From NCBI GenBank assembly GCA_033875255.1, contig JAWZSN010000021.1, forward strand, positions 1 through 64,000: a stretch of 64,000 bases of DNA, in the 5' to 3' direction. Under the pieces are notes generated by a model. That model did no database searches, was not told where the DNA came from, and was given only the letters and a program-made list of their open reading frames with translations. Made by a program: the position numbers and the translations under genes. The stretch is from Marinimicrococcus sp033875255. GTDB taxonomy: Bacteria; Pseudomonadota; Alphaproteobacteria; Geminicoccales; Geminicoccaceae. Below, in pieces: positions 16,961-25,199 of the stretch (position 1 is the first letter of the stretch; every line of letters starts with the position of its first letter).

Positions 16961-17869
16961 TCAGCTCGGCTGCAGGTCAAAATGCTGCTCCACGGTTCGC
17001 AGGAACTCCTTGGCCGAGGCCGACATGGAATGGTTGGTCGACCACAGGAGCGAGACGGTGACGGGCGGCGTCGGGGTGAAGGGACGGGCCACGATGTTGC
17101 GGTGCTCGGGGGAATCGCCGCGGCGTGCGATCGCCAAAGGTCCGACGAGCGACACCCCGAGGCCGGCGGCGACGAGAGAGCATACGGCATCGGTGGTCCT
17201 GGCCTCGTAGATCAGGTTCCGGGTCACGCCGGCATTGAGGAAGATCGTATCGACCTCGCGCCGGTAGAGCGCGTCGGGGCGGAACGACACGAAGCTCTCG
17301 CCCTCGAGCATCTCGGGCCGGATGATCTCGGCCTCGGCGAGGCGGTGGCCCATCGGCAGGATGCAGACCGAGGCGCCGACATGGATCGTCCGGCTGGCAA
17401 TCGACGGGCTCTCCATCTTCGCGGCGGCAATGCCGAGGTCGCATTGCTCTGAGACCACCCACTCCAGGGCTGAGTCCGAGGACTGCACCTCGAGCGAGAC
17501 AAAGGTCTCGCCATTGTCCCGGGAAAAACGCTCGATCAGGTCCACCACGACCGTCGATGCCAGCGACGGCACGGTGACCAGCCGCAGCCGCGAATAGCGC
17601 AGCCTTCCGATCTCGATCGCCGCATCGCGGATCTGCCCCAGCCCGATCAGGGCGCGGCGCACCTCCTCGAACAGCAGCTTGGCCTCGCCGGTCGGGCTGA
17701 CCCTGCGCCCCTCGCGCTCGAAGAGGTTGTAGCCGATGTCGTGCTCGAGATCGGAGATCAGGCGGCTGATGGCGGGCTGGGAGACGCCCAGCATCTTTGC
17801 CGCACCGACGACCGTGCCGGCCAGCATCACCGCCCGGAATGCATCAAGCTGCCTGAACGTGATCGCCAT
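16961..17869 (-). CDS. LysR-family transcriptional regulator (NocR/OccR-like), paralogue of 9646-10554
   Basis: The 302-residue regulator has a helix-turn-helix at the N-terminus (RQLDAFRAVMLAGTV, VSQPAISRLISDLE). It matches the LysR at 9646 along its length, including the ATTDAVCSLVAAGLGVSLVGP-type effector segment. It is divergent from soxB (start 17999) across 129 bp with an AT-rich zone, so it most likely controls the sarcosine oxidase operon. Confidence 0.92.
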   Translation of the reverse strand: MAITFRQLDAFRAVMLAGTVVGAAKMLGVSQPAISRLISDLEHDIGYNLFEREGRRVSPTGEAKLLFEEVRRALIGLGQIRDAAIEIGRLRYSRLRLVTVPSLASTVVVDLIERFSRDNGETFVSLEVQSSDSALEWVVSEQCDLGIAAAKMESPSIASRTIHVGASVCILPMGHRLAEAEIIRPEMLEGESFVSFRPDALYRREVDTIFLNAGVTRNLIYEARTTDAVCSLVAAGLGVSLVGPLAIARRGDSPEHRNIVARPFTPTPPVTVSLLWSTNHSMSASAKEFLRTVEQHFDLQPS

Positions 17870-17920
17870 CCGCCTGCCTCTCCCCTGCTTTCTGCCGGCC
17901 TTCGTAGCGCGCCGGTTGCC

Positions 17921-17985
17921 ATCATACTACATAATAAAAACATATGGTTTTCGCCATTTACTTTACACGATAGCATATAGGAACG
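17921..17985. promoter_or_regulatory. AT-rich divergent promoter zone of LysR and soxB
   Basis: An AT-rich island, with CATACTACATAATAAAA then ACATATGG and TAGCATATAGG, separates the divergent LysR and soxB starts. It resembles the islands at 5273 and 10571 in composition and shares the AAACATAT string with the first. The soxB ribosome binding site GGAGGCAGAGG follows. No exact promoter boxes are claimed. Confidence 0.45.
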
Positions 17986-17998
17986 GAGGCAGAGGCAC

Positions 17999-19249
17999 AT
18001 GCAACGATACTCGCTGTTCAGCCTTGCGCGGAACGCACTGTCCAATCACCAGAACTGGCAGCAGGCCTGGCGCAGCCCGCCGCTGCGGGACACATACGAC
18101 GTCATCGTCATAGGCGCCGGCGGGCATGGGCTCGCCACGGCCTACTACCTTGCCAAAAATCACGGCATCACCAACGTCGCGGTGCTCGAGAAGGGCTGGC
18201 TCGGCGGCGGCAACGTCGCCCGCAACACGGTGACGATCCGCTCCAACTATCTGCGCGACGAGAGCATTCCCTTCTTCGTCAAGTCGGTCTCGCTGTTCGA
18301 GGGACTGACGAAGGAGCTGAACTACAACCTCATGTACTCGCGTCGCAGCATGGTCGACGTGGTCCAGACCTGGGGCCGGCTGCGCGAGCTCAAGCGCCGC
18401 ATGCTGAACATGGACATCCACGGCTCGACCTACGAGCAGCTCAGCGTCGAGGAGCTGCGGCGCCGCGTTCCCGCCCTCACCGGCGGCGGGCCCGAGTCGC
18501 GCCTGCCGATCCTGGGAGGGATGGTTCACCCCGATGCTGCGGTCTGCCGTCACGATGCGGTGGCCTGGGGCTACGCCCGCGGGGCCGACGCCCGCGGCGT
18601 CGAGCTTCACCAGAAGACCGAGGTCAAGGCGCTGCTGCGCAACGCCGACGGCAGCATCGCCGGCGTCGAGACCAACCGCGGGACGGTCCGCGCCGGCAAG
18701 GTCGCGGTTGCCGTCTCCGGCCACACCACGAGCCTCACCGAGACCGTGGGCCTGCGCCTGCCCCTCAAGAGCTTCAACCTCGCGGCCTTCGTCTCGGAGC
18801 CGGTCAAGCCGCTGATCGACGTCATCGTCAACTGCCCCGACATCGGGGTCTATCTCAGCCAGTCCGACAAGGGCGAGCTGGTGATCGGCGGGGCGCCGGA
18901 TCCCGGCCAGTCCTTCCGCCGGGACATCAAGCAGAACGTGTTCGAGAACGCGGTGAGCGCCATGCTGGAGCTCTTTCCGGCGTTCCGGCGCCTGAAGCTG
19001 ATGCGGCAGTGGGGCGGCGCGCTCGAGATCGCCCATGACGGCTCGCCGATCGTCAGCAGGACCGACATTCCCGGGCTCTTCGTCTCGGCCGGCTGGTGGG
19101 GCGGCTTCAAGGCCATTCCCGCAGGCGGCTACACCCTGGCCCACCTGGTCGCCAACAACCAGCCGCACAAGCTGATCGAGGCGTTCTCGCTCGACCGCTT
19201 CCGGCATCTCGACTTCGTGCTGGAATCCGGCACCACGACCGCGCGCTAG
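17999..19249 (+). CDS. soxB: Sarcosine oxidase beta subunit
   Basis: At 416 residues it has the usual SoxB length. An N-terminal FAD motif GAGGHG follows VIVI (about residues 36-42). A CRHDAVAWGYARGA segment contains the His that in the family covalently carries FMN. In heterotetrameric sarcosine oxidase this subunit oxidatively demethylates sarcosine, giving glycine and an imine-derived C1 unit passed to the alpha subunit. It starts the operon soxB-D-A-G, with soxD 15 bp downstream. Related demethylating oxidases act on other N-methyl amino acids, so the real substrate may differ. Confidence 0.95.
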   Translation: MQRYSLFSLARNALSNHQNWQQAWRSPPLRDTYDVIVIGAGGHGLATAYYLAKNHGITNVAVLEKGWLGGGNVARNTVTIRSNYLRDESIPFFVKSVSLFEGLTKELNYNLMYSRRSMVDVVQTWGRLRELKRRMLNMDIHGSTYEQLSVEELRRRVPALTGGGPESRLPILGGMVHPDAAVCRHDAVAWGYARGADARGVELHQKTEVKALLRNADGSIAGVETNRGTVRAGKVAVAVSGHTTSLTETVGLRLPLKSFNLAAFVSEPVKPLIDVIVNCPDIGVYLSQSDKGELVIGGAPDPGQSFRRDIKQNVFENAVSAMLELFPAFRRLKLMRQWGGALEIAHDGSPIVSRTDIPGLFVSAGWWGGFKAIPAGGYTLAHLVANNQPHKLIEAFSLDRFRHLDFVLESGTTTAR

Positions 19250-19264
19250 TCAGGAAGGCATCGC

Positions 19265-19519
19265 ATGCTGCATATCCCCTGCCCGTTCTGCGGCCCGCGC
19301 GACGAGAGCGAGTTCGCGCATGGCGGCCCCGCCAGGCAACGCCGTCCGGACGATCTGTCCCCACTCGAGGATGCCGCCTGGGTCGATCATCTGACCGTCC
19401 CTCCCAACCCGGTGGGCCCGGTACACGAGAAATGGTGGCATGTGCGCGGCTGCGGCCAGTGGGTCACCATCGAGCGCAACACGCTCACCCACGACATTCT
19501 CGAGGAGACCGGCAAATGA
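19265..19519 (+). CDS. soxD: Sarcosine oxidase delta subunit
   Basis: The 84-residue zinc-binding small subunit has a CPFCG motif at the N-terminus and a RGCGQW motif later, the family's metal site. NTLTHDI follows near the C-terminus. Its stop overlaps the soxA start by 4 bases. Its position in the order soxB-D-A-G is canonical. Confidence 0.95.
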   Translation: MLHIPCPFCGPRDESEFAHGGPARQRRPDDLSPLEDAAWVDHLTVPPNPVGPVHEKWWHVRGCGQWVTIERNTLTHDILEETGK

Positions 19520-22461
19520 CCGGGGGCGAGTTCCGGCTGCCATCGGGAGGGCAGATAGATCGCTCCCGCCCTCTCCGGTTCAGCTTCGGCGGCCGCCAGT
19601 ACCAGGGCTATGAGGGCGACACGCTGGCCTCCGCCCTGCTTGCCAACGGTGTCAGGCTGACGGCGCGGAGCTTCAAGTATCACCGGCCGCGCGGGATCAT
19701 GGGCGCAGGCTACGAGGAGCCCTCCTCCTTCGTCGAGCTGGCGGGCGAGGACGAATCCGGCAACCAGGCGATCACCACGGTGCGCCTGCGCGACGGGCTC
19801 AGGGCGAGCCCGGTCAATTGCTGGCCGTCGCCCGGCCTCGATCTGATGGCGGCGAACCAGCTCTTCGCACGGATGCTGCCGGCGGCCTTCTACTACAAGA
19901 CCTTCATGTGGCCCGACTGGCACCTCTTCGAGCCGCACATCAGGCGAGCGGCCGGGCTCGCCGCAGCGCCGCAGGCCGAGCGCCGCAACACGCGCTACGA
20001 GACGCGCCACTGGCACTGCGATGTCCTGGTGGCGGGAGCCGGCCCGGCCGGCCTCATGGCGGCCCTGGCAGCGGCGCGCAGCGGCGCGCGCGTGCTGCTC
20101 GCCGACGAGGGCCTGGAAGCCGGCGGCTCGCTGCTCGGCCGGAAGGTGACGGTCGACGGACGTCCGGCCCTCGACTGGGTCGCCGCGGCGACCGCCGAGC
20201 TCGACGGGATGGACAACGTCACGCGGCTGCGCGACGCCACCGTCTGGGCCTACCGAGAGGGCAATCTCCTGCTGGTGACCGAGCGGTCGCCGGATGCCCC
20301 GCACGTCTTCCAGCGCACCTGGCGGGTCCGCGCAGGCCGTGTCGTCATCGCCACCGGAGCGATCGAGCGAGCCATGGTGTTCGCCGACAACGACCGGCCC
20401 GGCGTGATGCTGGCGTCGGCGGTGCAGACCTATGTCAACCGCTACGCCGTGCGGCCCGGGCGGCGGGCGGTGATCTTCACCAACAATAGCGGCGCTTATG
20501 CGGCGGCCGCCGACATGCGCGCCGCGGGAATCGACATTGCCGCCATCGTCGATTCCCGTCCGCAGGTAGAAGACGAGGCCAAAGCGCTCGTGCCCGGCGT
20601 GGAGATCCTGGCCGGCCATGTGGTCCAGCGCAGCCACGGCGGCAGGCGCGTGACCGGCGTCACGGTGCAGCCGAAAGCGGGCGGCACGGCGCGCCGCTTG
20701 CGATGCGACCTGGTCTGCATGTCGGGAGGCTGGAGCCCCACGGTGCATCTCTTCTCCCAGTCGCGCGGCCGGCTGCGCTACGACGAGGTGCTGGCAGCCT
20801 TCGTTCCGGGCGAGCCGGCCCAGCCGGCGGCGTGTGCCGGCGCGGCCGACGGCCGTTTCGAGCTCGCGGCGGCGCTGGCCGACGGCGCCGAGAAGGGGCG
20901 CCTGGCGGCCGCGGCCCTGGGCTTCCGGGCGCAGCCGGCGGCGGTTCCCCGAACGAGAGACGCGCCGGGCTACGCTATCGAGCCCCTCTGGCACGTCGAG
21001 CAGCACAAGCCCACGGCCAAGTCGTTCGTGGACGTCCAGAACGACGTCACGCTGAACGACATTCACCTCGCCATGCGCGAAGGCTTCGGCGCGGTCGAGC
21101 ACGTCAAGCGCTACACCACCGCCGGCATGGGCATCGACCAGGGCAAGACCGGCAACATCAACATCATCGGCGCCATCGCCGGCAAGGAGGGAGTGCCGCT
21201 CGAGGAGGTCGGCACCACGACCTTCCGCTCGCCCTACGTGCCCATCGAGTTCGGCGCGCTTGCCGGCGCCCGGCGGGAAAGCGTGGTTCTGCCCTATCGC
21301 CATACGCCGATGACCGCCTGGCACATCGAGGCCGGCGCGGTGATGTACGAGGCCGGCGCCCGCTGGCGTCGTCCCGGCTACTACCCCAAGGCCGGCGAGA
21401 GCTTCCAGGAGACGGTCAACCGCGAAGCCCGCACGGTCCGCACGGGCGTGGCGGTCTATGACGGCTCGCCCCTGGGCAAGTTCGAGATCAAAGGGCGCGA
21501 CGCGCTCCGGCTGATCGAGATGCTCTATACCAACGCCTTCTCCAGCCTGAAGACGGGGATGGGCCGCTACGGGCTGATGCTCTCCGACGACGGTCTCGTT
21601 CTCGACGACGGCGTGACCTTCAAGCTGGGCGACGGGCACTATCTGATGTCGACCTCGACCGGCAACGCCGACGAGGTGAACAGGCACATGACCCAGTTCT
21701 GCCAGGTCGAGCGGCCGGAATGGGACGTGCACATCACCCCGGTCACCGCCGCGTGGTCCAACGCCACCGTGTGCGGTCCCCGGGCCCGGGAGGTGATGGA
21801 GGCGCTGGGCACCGACATCGACCTGTCGCCCGGTTCCTTCCCCTTCATGGCGATCCGCGAAGGCACGGTGGCCGGCATGCAGGCGCGGCTGTGCCGCGTC
21901 AGCTTCACCGGCGAGCTCAGCTTCGAGATCAATGTCCGCAGCCGCGACGCCGCAGCGCTGTGGCGCCGTGTGCTGGAGGTGGGAGCACCCTTCGGCCTGA
22001 TCCCGATCGGCTCGGAGGCCAACCATGTGCTGCGGGTCGAGAAGGGCTTCTTGTCGCTCGGGCACGAGGTCGACGGCACGGTCGACCCCTACGATCTGGG
22101 CATGGGCTGGGCCATGTCGAAGAAGAAGACGGACTATATCGGCAAGCGCGCGGTGGAGATCCGGCGTGGGCGCGGCGGGCCCCGCCGCGAGCTGGTGGGC
22201 CTCCTGATCGACGAGCCCGAGCGCCTCGTTACCGAAGGCGCGCCGATCACGCCCGGCGGCCGCAAGGAAGCCTCGGAAGGCTTCGTCAGCGCTTGTGTCT
22301 GGAGCGTCGTGCACAAGCGCTCGGTGGCCCTGGCCCTGCTCGAGGACGGCCGGGCGCGGATGGGGCAGAAAGCGCATATCCGCATGAAGGACGAGGTGGT
22401 GACCGCCCTGATCACCCGGCCCTGCTTCCACGACCCCGACGGCAACCTTCTGAGAAGCTGA
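19516..22461 (+). CDS. soxA: Sarcosine oxidase alpha subunit
   Basis: The 981-residue large subunit has an N-terminal FAD/NAD-binding part with GAGPAG at about residue 172. An ATGAIERAMVF-type motif follows, then GMGIDQGKTGN. The C-terminal third is a GcvT-like folate-binding domain that traps the C1 unit on tetrahydrofolate. The ATG at 19516 overlaps the soxD stop, and the N-terminus RLPSGGQIDRSRPLRFSF is typical. Length is normal and no key motif is missing. Confidence 0.95.
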   Translation: MTGGEFRLPSGGQIDRSRPLRFSFGGRQYQGYEGDTLASALLANGVRLTARSFKYHRPRGIMGAGYEEPSSFVELAGEDESGNQAITTVRLRDGLRASPVNCWPSPGLDLMAANQLFARMLPAAFYYKTFMWPDWHLFEPHIRRAAGLAAAPQAERRNTRYETRHWHCDVLVAGAGPAGLMAALAAARSGARVLLADEGLEAGGSLLGRKVTVDGRPALDWVAAATAELDGMDNVTRLRDATVWAYREGNLLLVTERSPDAPHVFQRTWRVRAGRVVIATGAIERAMVFADNDRPGVMLASAVQTYVNRYAVRPGRRAVIFTNNSGAYAAAADMRAAGIDIAAIVDSRPQVEDEAKALVPGVEILAGHVVQRSHGGRRVTGVTVQPKAGGTARRLRCDLVCMSGGWSPTVHLFSQSRGRLRYDEVLAAFVPGEPAQPAACAGAADGRFELAAALADGAEKGRLAAAALGFRAQPAAVPRTRDAPGYAIEPLWHVEQHKPTAKSFVDVQNDVTLNDIHLAMREGFGAVEHVKRYTTAGMGIDQGKTGNINIIGAIAGKEGVPLEEVGTTTFRSPYVPIEFGALAGARRESVVLPYRHTPMTAWHIEAGAVMYEAGARWRRPGYYPKAGESFQETVNREARTVRTGVAVYDGSPLGKFEIKGRDALRLIEMLYTNAFSSLKTGMGRYGLMLSDDGLVLDDGVTFKLGDGHYLMSTSTGNADEVNRHMTQFCQVERPEWDVHITPVTAAWSNATVCGPRAREVMEALGTDIDLSPGSFPFMAIREGTVAGMQARLCRVSFTGELSFEINVRSRDAAALWRRVLEVGAPFGLIPIGSEANHVLRVEKGFLSLGHEVDGTVDPYDLGMGWAMSKKKTDYIGKRAVEIRRGRGGPRRELVGLLIDEPERLVTEGAPITPGGRKEASEGFVSACVWSVVHKRSVALALLEDGRARMGQKAHIRMKDEVVTALITRPCFHDPDGNLLRS

Positions 22462-22462
22462 C

Positions 22463-22978
22463 ATGAGCTACGATGTGACGATCCGGCGCCAGGAGCTCGC
22501 AGCGCTCGTGGACCTGAAAGGCCGGCCGGAGGATGTTGCCGCGGCCGTGGCCTGGGCCGCCCTTCCGCTCCCGGATCTCCCCAATAGCCGCACCCGAGCC
22601 GGCGACAAGGAGCTCTACTGGGTGGGGCCGGACCAATGGCTGCTGCGCGGGCCTCTCGCTGCGGAAACCGATCTGTTGCGGCAGGTGCAGACGACCGACG
22701 CGGCACGACGGCTCAGCGTGGTGCAGGTCTCCGACGTCTACGCCTTTTTCGGCGTCTTCGGGCGCGACGCCGCCGAGATCCTGGCGGTGGCATCGCCTTT
22801 GGATATCCATCCCTCGGCCTTCCCCCAAAACGCGTCGACCTTCACCGATGCGTTCGGTCTCAAGACGCTCGTCATCCGGCGCGCAGACGGGTTCGAGCTT
22901 GCTGTCGAGCGGAGTTTTGCCGAGATGGCGGCGGACTATCTGCAGCGCGTCGCCGCGGTGCCGCTCGACCCGGCATAG
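22463..22978 (+). CDS. soxG: Sarcosine oxidase gamma subunit
   Basis: The 171-residue gamma subunit has the GcvT-related fold (KELYWVGPDQWLLRGP segment, AFGLKTLVIRR near the end). It starts 1 base after the soxA stop and completes the heterotetramer genes. It is the most divergent subunit in this family, but context and pattern make the call secure. Confidence 0.9.
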   Translation: MSYDVTIRRQELAALVDLKGRPEDVAAAVAWAALPLPDLPNSRTRAGDKELYWVGPDQWLLRGPLAAETDLLRQVQTTDAARRLSVVQVSDVYAFFGVFGRDAAEILAVASPLDIHPSAFPQNASTFTDAFGLKTLVIRRADGFELAVERSFAEMAADYLQRVAAVPLDPA

Positions 22979-23015
22979 GCGCAAATTCTCACGCATTCGA
23001 GGAAAGGCAATCAGC

Positions 23016-23600
23016 ATGGCAGCATGGATCGAGATGATCGGCGACGAGCAGGCCTCCGGCCGACTGAAGGAGCTGCTCGACAAGGCCCGGACCCCGCATG
23101 GCACGGTGGACACCGTGATGCGGGTACATTCGCTGCGGCCGGAATCGATGAACGGGCATGTGGTGCTCTACCGCTCGGTCCTGCACAATCCCGACAACAC
23201 CCTGCCCTTCTGGTTCCTCGAGGTCGTGGCGAGCTACACCTCGATCCTCAACAACTGCGAATACTCCCTCACCCATCACTTCATGAACGTCCGCCGACTG
23301 CTGAAGGACGAGCCGCGCTCGGACCGGATCTTCGCGGCCCTCAAGGCGCACCGGCCGGAGGCGGAGTTCGCGGGCAAGGAGCTGGCGCTGCTGCGCTATG
23401 CGGCCAAGCTCACCACCGACGTCGGCAAGATGGTCCGCTCGGACTTCGATCTTCTAAAGGCGTCGGGTGCGGATGACGGCGAGATTCTCGAGGTCAACCA
23501 GGTCTGTGCCTATTTCAACTACTCGAACCGCCTGCTGAACGGGCTGGGTGCCACCACCGAGGGCGATGTCATCGGCTTCTACAAGCCCGACGAGGACTGA
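23016..23600 (+). CDS. AhpD-fold / carboxymuconolactone decarboxylase-like protein with altered Cys motif
   Basis: The 194-residue, mostly helical protein resembles peroxidase-related AhpD-fold proteins. The active-site motif, usually C-x-Y-C followed by His, reads N-C-E-Y-S-L-T-H-H here, so the second Cys is Ser. The dithiol peroxidase mechanism of AhpD would be impaired. The ATG at 23016 has GAGGAAAGG about 12 bases upstream. It lies 37 bp after soxG and 5 bp before a RidA-like gene, so it probably travels on the sox message. Its role, perhaps in handling peroxide or a reactive product from sarcosine oxidase, is inference. Confidence 0.75.
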   Translation: MAAWIEMIGDEQASGRLKELLDKARTPHGTVDTVMRVHSLRPESMNGHVVLYRSVLHNPDNTLPFWFLEVVASYTSILNNCEYSLTHHFMNVRRLLKDEPRSDRIFAALKAHRPEAEFAGKELALLRYAAKLTTDVGKMVRSDFDLLKASGADDGEILEVNQVCAYFNYSNRLLNGLGATTEGDVIGFYKPDED

Positions 23601-23605
23601 GCGCC

Positions 23606-23998
23606 GTGCCCAAGCAGCATATCCGCAAATACGAGACCCGCTATCACGCCAAAGCCATCTATTCCAAGGCGATCCGGGCAAGCGGCGACTTCGTGTTCAT
23701 GCAGGGCCAGGTCGGGGTCGATCTGGACGGCAACCTGATCGGTCCCGGCGATCCCGGCCTGCAGGCCCATCAGGCCTGCCGGAACATCAAGCAGTTCATC
23801 GAGGAAGCCGGCGGCACGCTCGCCGACATCTGCAAGCTCACGGTCTATGTGACGGACATTGCGTACCGCCCGGCCGTCTATGCCGCCATCAACGAGTGGT
23901 TCGAGGGGGTCCACCACTGCAGCACCGGGGTGGTGGTGCAGGGACTGGCGGACCCCTCCTTGCTGGTCGAGATCGACGCCATGGGCGTGATCGGCTGA
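23606..23998 (+). CDS. RidA/YjgF-family protein lacking the canonical Arg
   Basis: The 130-residue protein has the RidA trimer fold pattern (YSKAIRASGDFVFMQGQVG, Q-ACRNIKQFIEEAGG, VYVTD, LLVEIDAMGVI). In archetypal RidA the motif before the last strand holds an Arg that binds the imine/enamine carboxylate (RST-type). Here it reads HCST, so that residue is Cys. It thus belongs to the divergent Rid subfamilies, whose substrates are not simple enamines from serine. The start is GTG at 23606. Position after sox genes suggests disposal of an imine intermediate. Confidence 0.85.
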   Translation: MPKQHIRKYETRYHAKAIYSKAIRASGDFVFMQGQVGVDLDGNLIGPGDPGLQAHQACRNIKQFIEEAGGTLADICKLTVYVTDIAYRPAVYAAINEWFEGVHHCSTGVVVQGLADPSLLVEIDAMGVIG

Positions 23999-24009
23999 GC
24001 TTCAAGCTG

Positions 24010-24033
24010 GCGGCAGGCCTTCAGGCCTGCCGC
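24010..24033. terminator. Bidirectional hairpin at sox/Rieske convergence
   Basis: A perfect 10-bp stem (GCGGCAGGCC 24010-24019, GGCCTGCCGC 24024-24033) with the 4-nt loop TTCA lies between the convergent RidA-like and Rieske genes. It overlaps the last codons of the latter. It probably ends both units. Confidence 0.65.
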
Positions 24034-25052
24034 TGCTGCTCCTGCTCCATGCGCCGCTCGAGGAGCTTCCTGAAGCGCATGGCGCCGGCATCCAGCCCGA
24101 GATTGAGGTAGGGCGTCTTGCGCTCGGCCATGCCCTTTTGGACGCGCACCAGAATGTCCCGGTCCTCGATGAAGGCCATCCGCGCCCCGGCCAGCATCCG
24201 CTCCGAGATCGTCTTGTCGTCGGGGTCGGTGTTGCGGTGCTGGAACCAGTAGTAGCGGGTGTTCTCCTCGTCGATGGGCGTCATGAAATTGTACGAGATG
24301 TTGATGTAGGTCTTCTCGTGCAGCGGCTTGTCGGCCCCGCCGGTGCCGGTCGGCGTGAAGACCGACTTGTTGATGGCGATCGCCGGCAGCTGGCACTCGT
24401 AATGCTGCTTGCGGTCGCAATTGCCCTCGAACTTCACCAGATCCGCATAATAGGGCGGCACCGGGCGGTCGTGAATCCAGCGCGAGACCAGAACCCCGTT
24501 CTCGAGCGTGTCGATCTCGAGGGGCTGATTCTCGGTGCCCGCCCCGGCGAAGGACGAGACGTGGACCCACGCCACATGGGACGGATCGAGCAGATTGTCG
24601 ACGACGTAGAGATAGTTGCAGGCGATATCCATCTCGCCGCCGTCGGTCATGCCCCAGGAGGGATTTTCGAAGTTCTCGATGGGGAAGATCTCGTCCGGGT
24701 TCGCCAGCTCCGGCTCACCCATCCAGATCCACAAGAGGTTCCATTTGTCGGCGACCGGGTAGCTGCGGACCACCGCGCGCTTGGGGATCATGCCTTCTTG
24801 GGTCGGAGCCCTGACGCACGAGCCGGAGCAGTCGAAGGTCAGCCCGTGATAGCCGCACTCGACGGTATCGCCGATGAGCTTGCCGGCCGACAACGGCAGC
24901 TTGCGGTGCGGACAGGCATCCTCCAGCGCCACGGGCCGGCCGCTCTCCGTACGATAGAGAACGATCTCCTCGCCGAGGATCCGCGTCGGACGAAGCTCAC
25001 GCCCGACATCCTTGCTCCAGCTCGCCACGTACCATGCATTCCGCAAGAACAT
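24021..25052 (-). CDS. Rieske [2Fe-2S] oxygenase, VanA-like (aromatic-ring or N/O-demethylating type)
   Basis: The 343-residue oxygenase component has a Rieske motif near the N-terminus: C-P-H (about residues 47-49) and C-x-x-H (about 67-70). The mononuclear iron motif follows at NLLDPSHVAWVH. The MFLRNAWYVA start at the ATG at 25052 is typical of vanillate O-demethylase-like oxygenases; an upstream TTG is possible but weaker. Members hydroxylate or demethylate O- and N-methyl groups. Convergent with the sox unit, it could supply an N-demethylated substrate to sarcosine oxidase. Electrons could come from the reductase/ferredoxin pair at 5509-7138. Both links are inference. Confidence 0.88.
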   Translation of the reverse strand: MFLRNAWYVASWSKDVGRELRPTRILGEEIVLYRTESGRPVALEDACPHRKLPLSAGKLIGDTVECGYHGLTFDCSGSCVRAPTQEGMIPKRAVVRSYPVADKWNLLWIWMGEPELANPDEIFPIENFENPSWGMTDGGEMDIACNYLYVVDNLLDPSHVAWVHVSSFAGAGTENQPLEIDTLENGVLVSRWIHDRPVPPYYADLVKFEGNCDRKQHYECQLPAIAINKSVFTPTGTGGADKPLHEKTYINISYNFMTPIDEENTRYYWFQHRNTDPDDKTISERMLAGARMAFIEDRDILVRVQKGMAERKTPYLNLGLDAGAMRFRKLLERRMEQEQQRQA

Positions 25053-25168
25053 CTGCGTCGACCCCGGGTGCTGCAACTGACTGAAAACCGGCCGCAATCC
25101 GGGCCGGCCGCGGAACTCCCGCGCCTTCTCGAAGCCTGCCCGGAATGAAGGGGAGGAGCAATTCCATT

Positions 25169-25188
25169 TTGATAAATCGTACTATCAA
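25169..25188. promoter_or_regulatory. Inverted repeat TTGATA-N8-TATCAA upstream of the Rieske gene
   Basis: A perfect 6-bp inverted repeat with an 8-nt spacer lies in an AT-rich patch about 117 bp upstream of the Rieske start. It stands out in GC-rich DNA and is a candidate operator for a dimeric regulator. No regulator gene is adjacent. Confidence 0.45.
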
Positions 25189-25199
25189 GCCTGCTAATG

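Noticed and set aside
19387..22464. 1025-codon open frame opposite soxA
   Set aside because: Complement of a GC-rich conserved gene; no family features.
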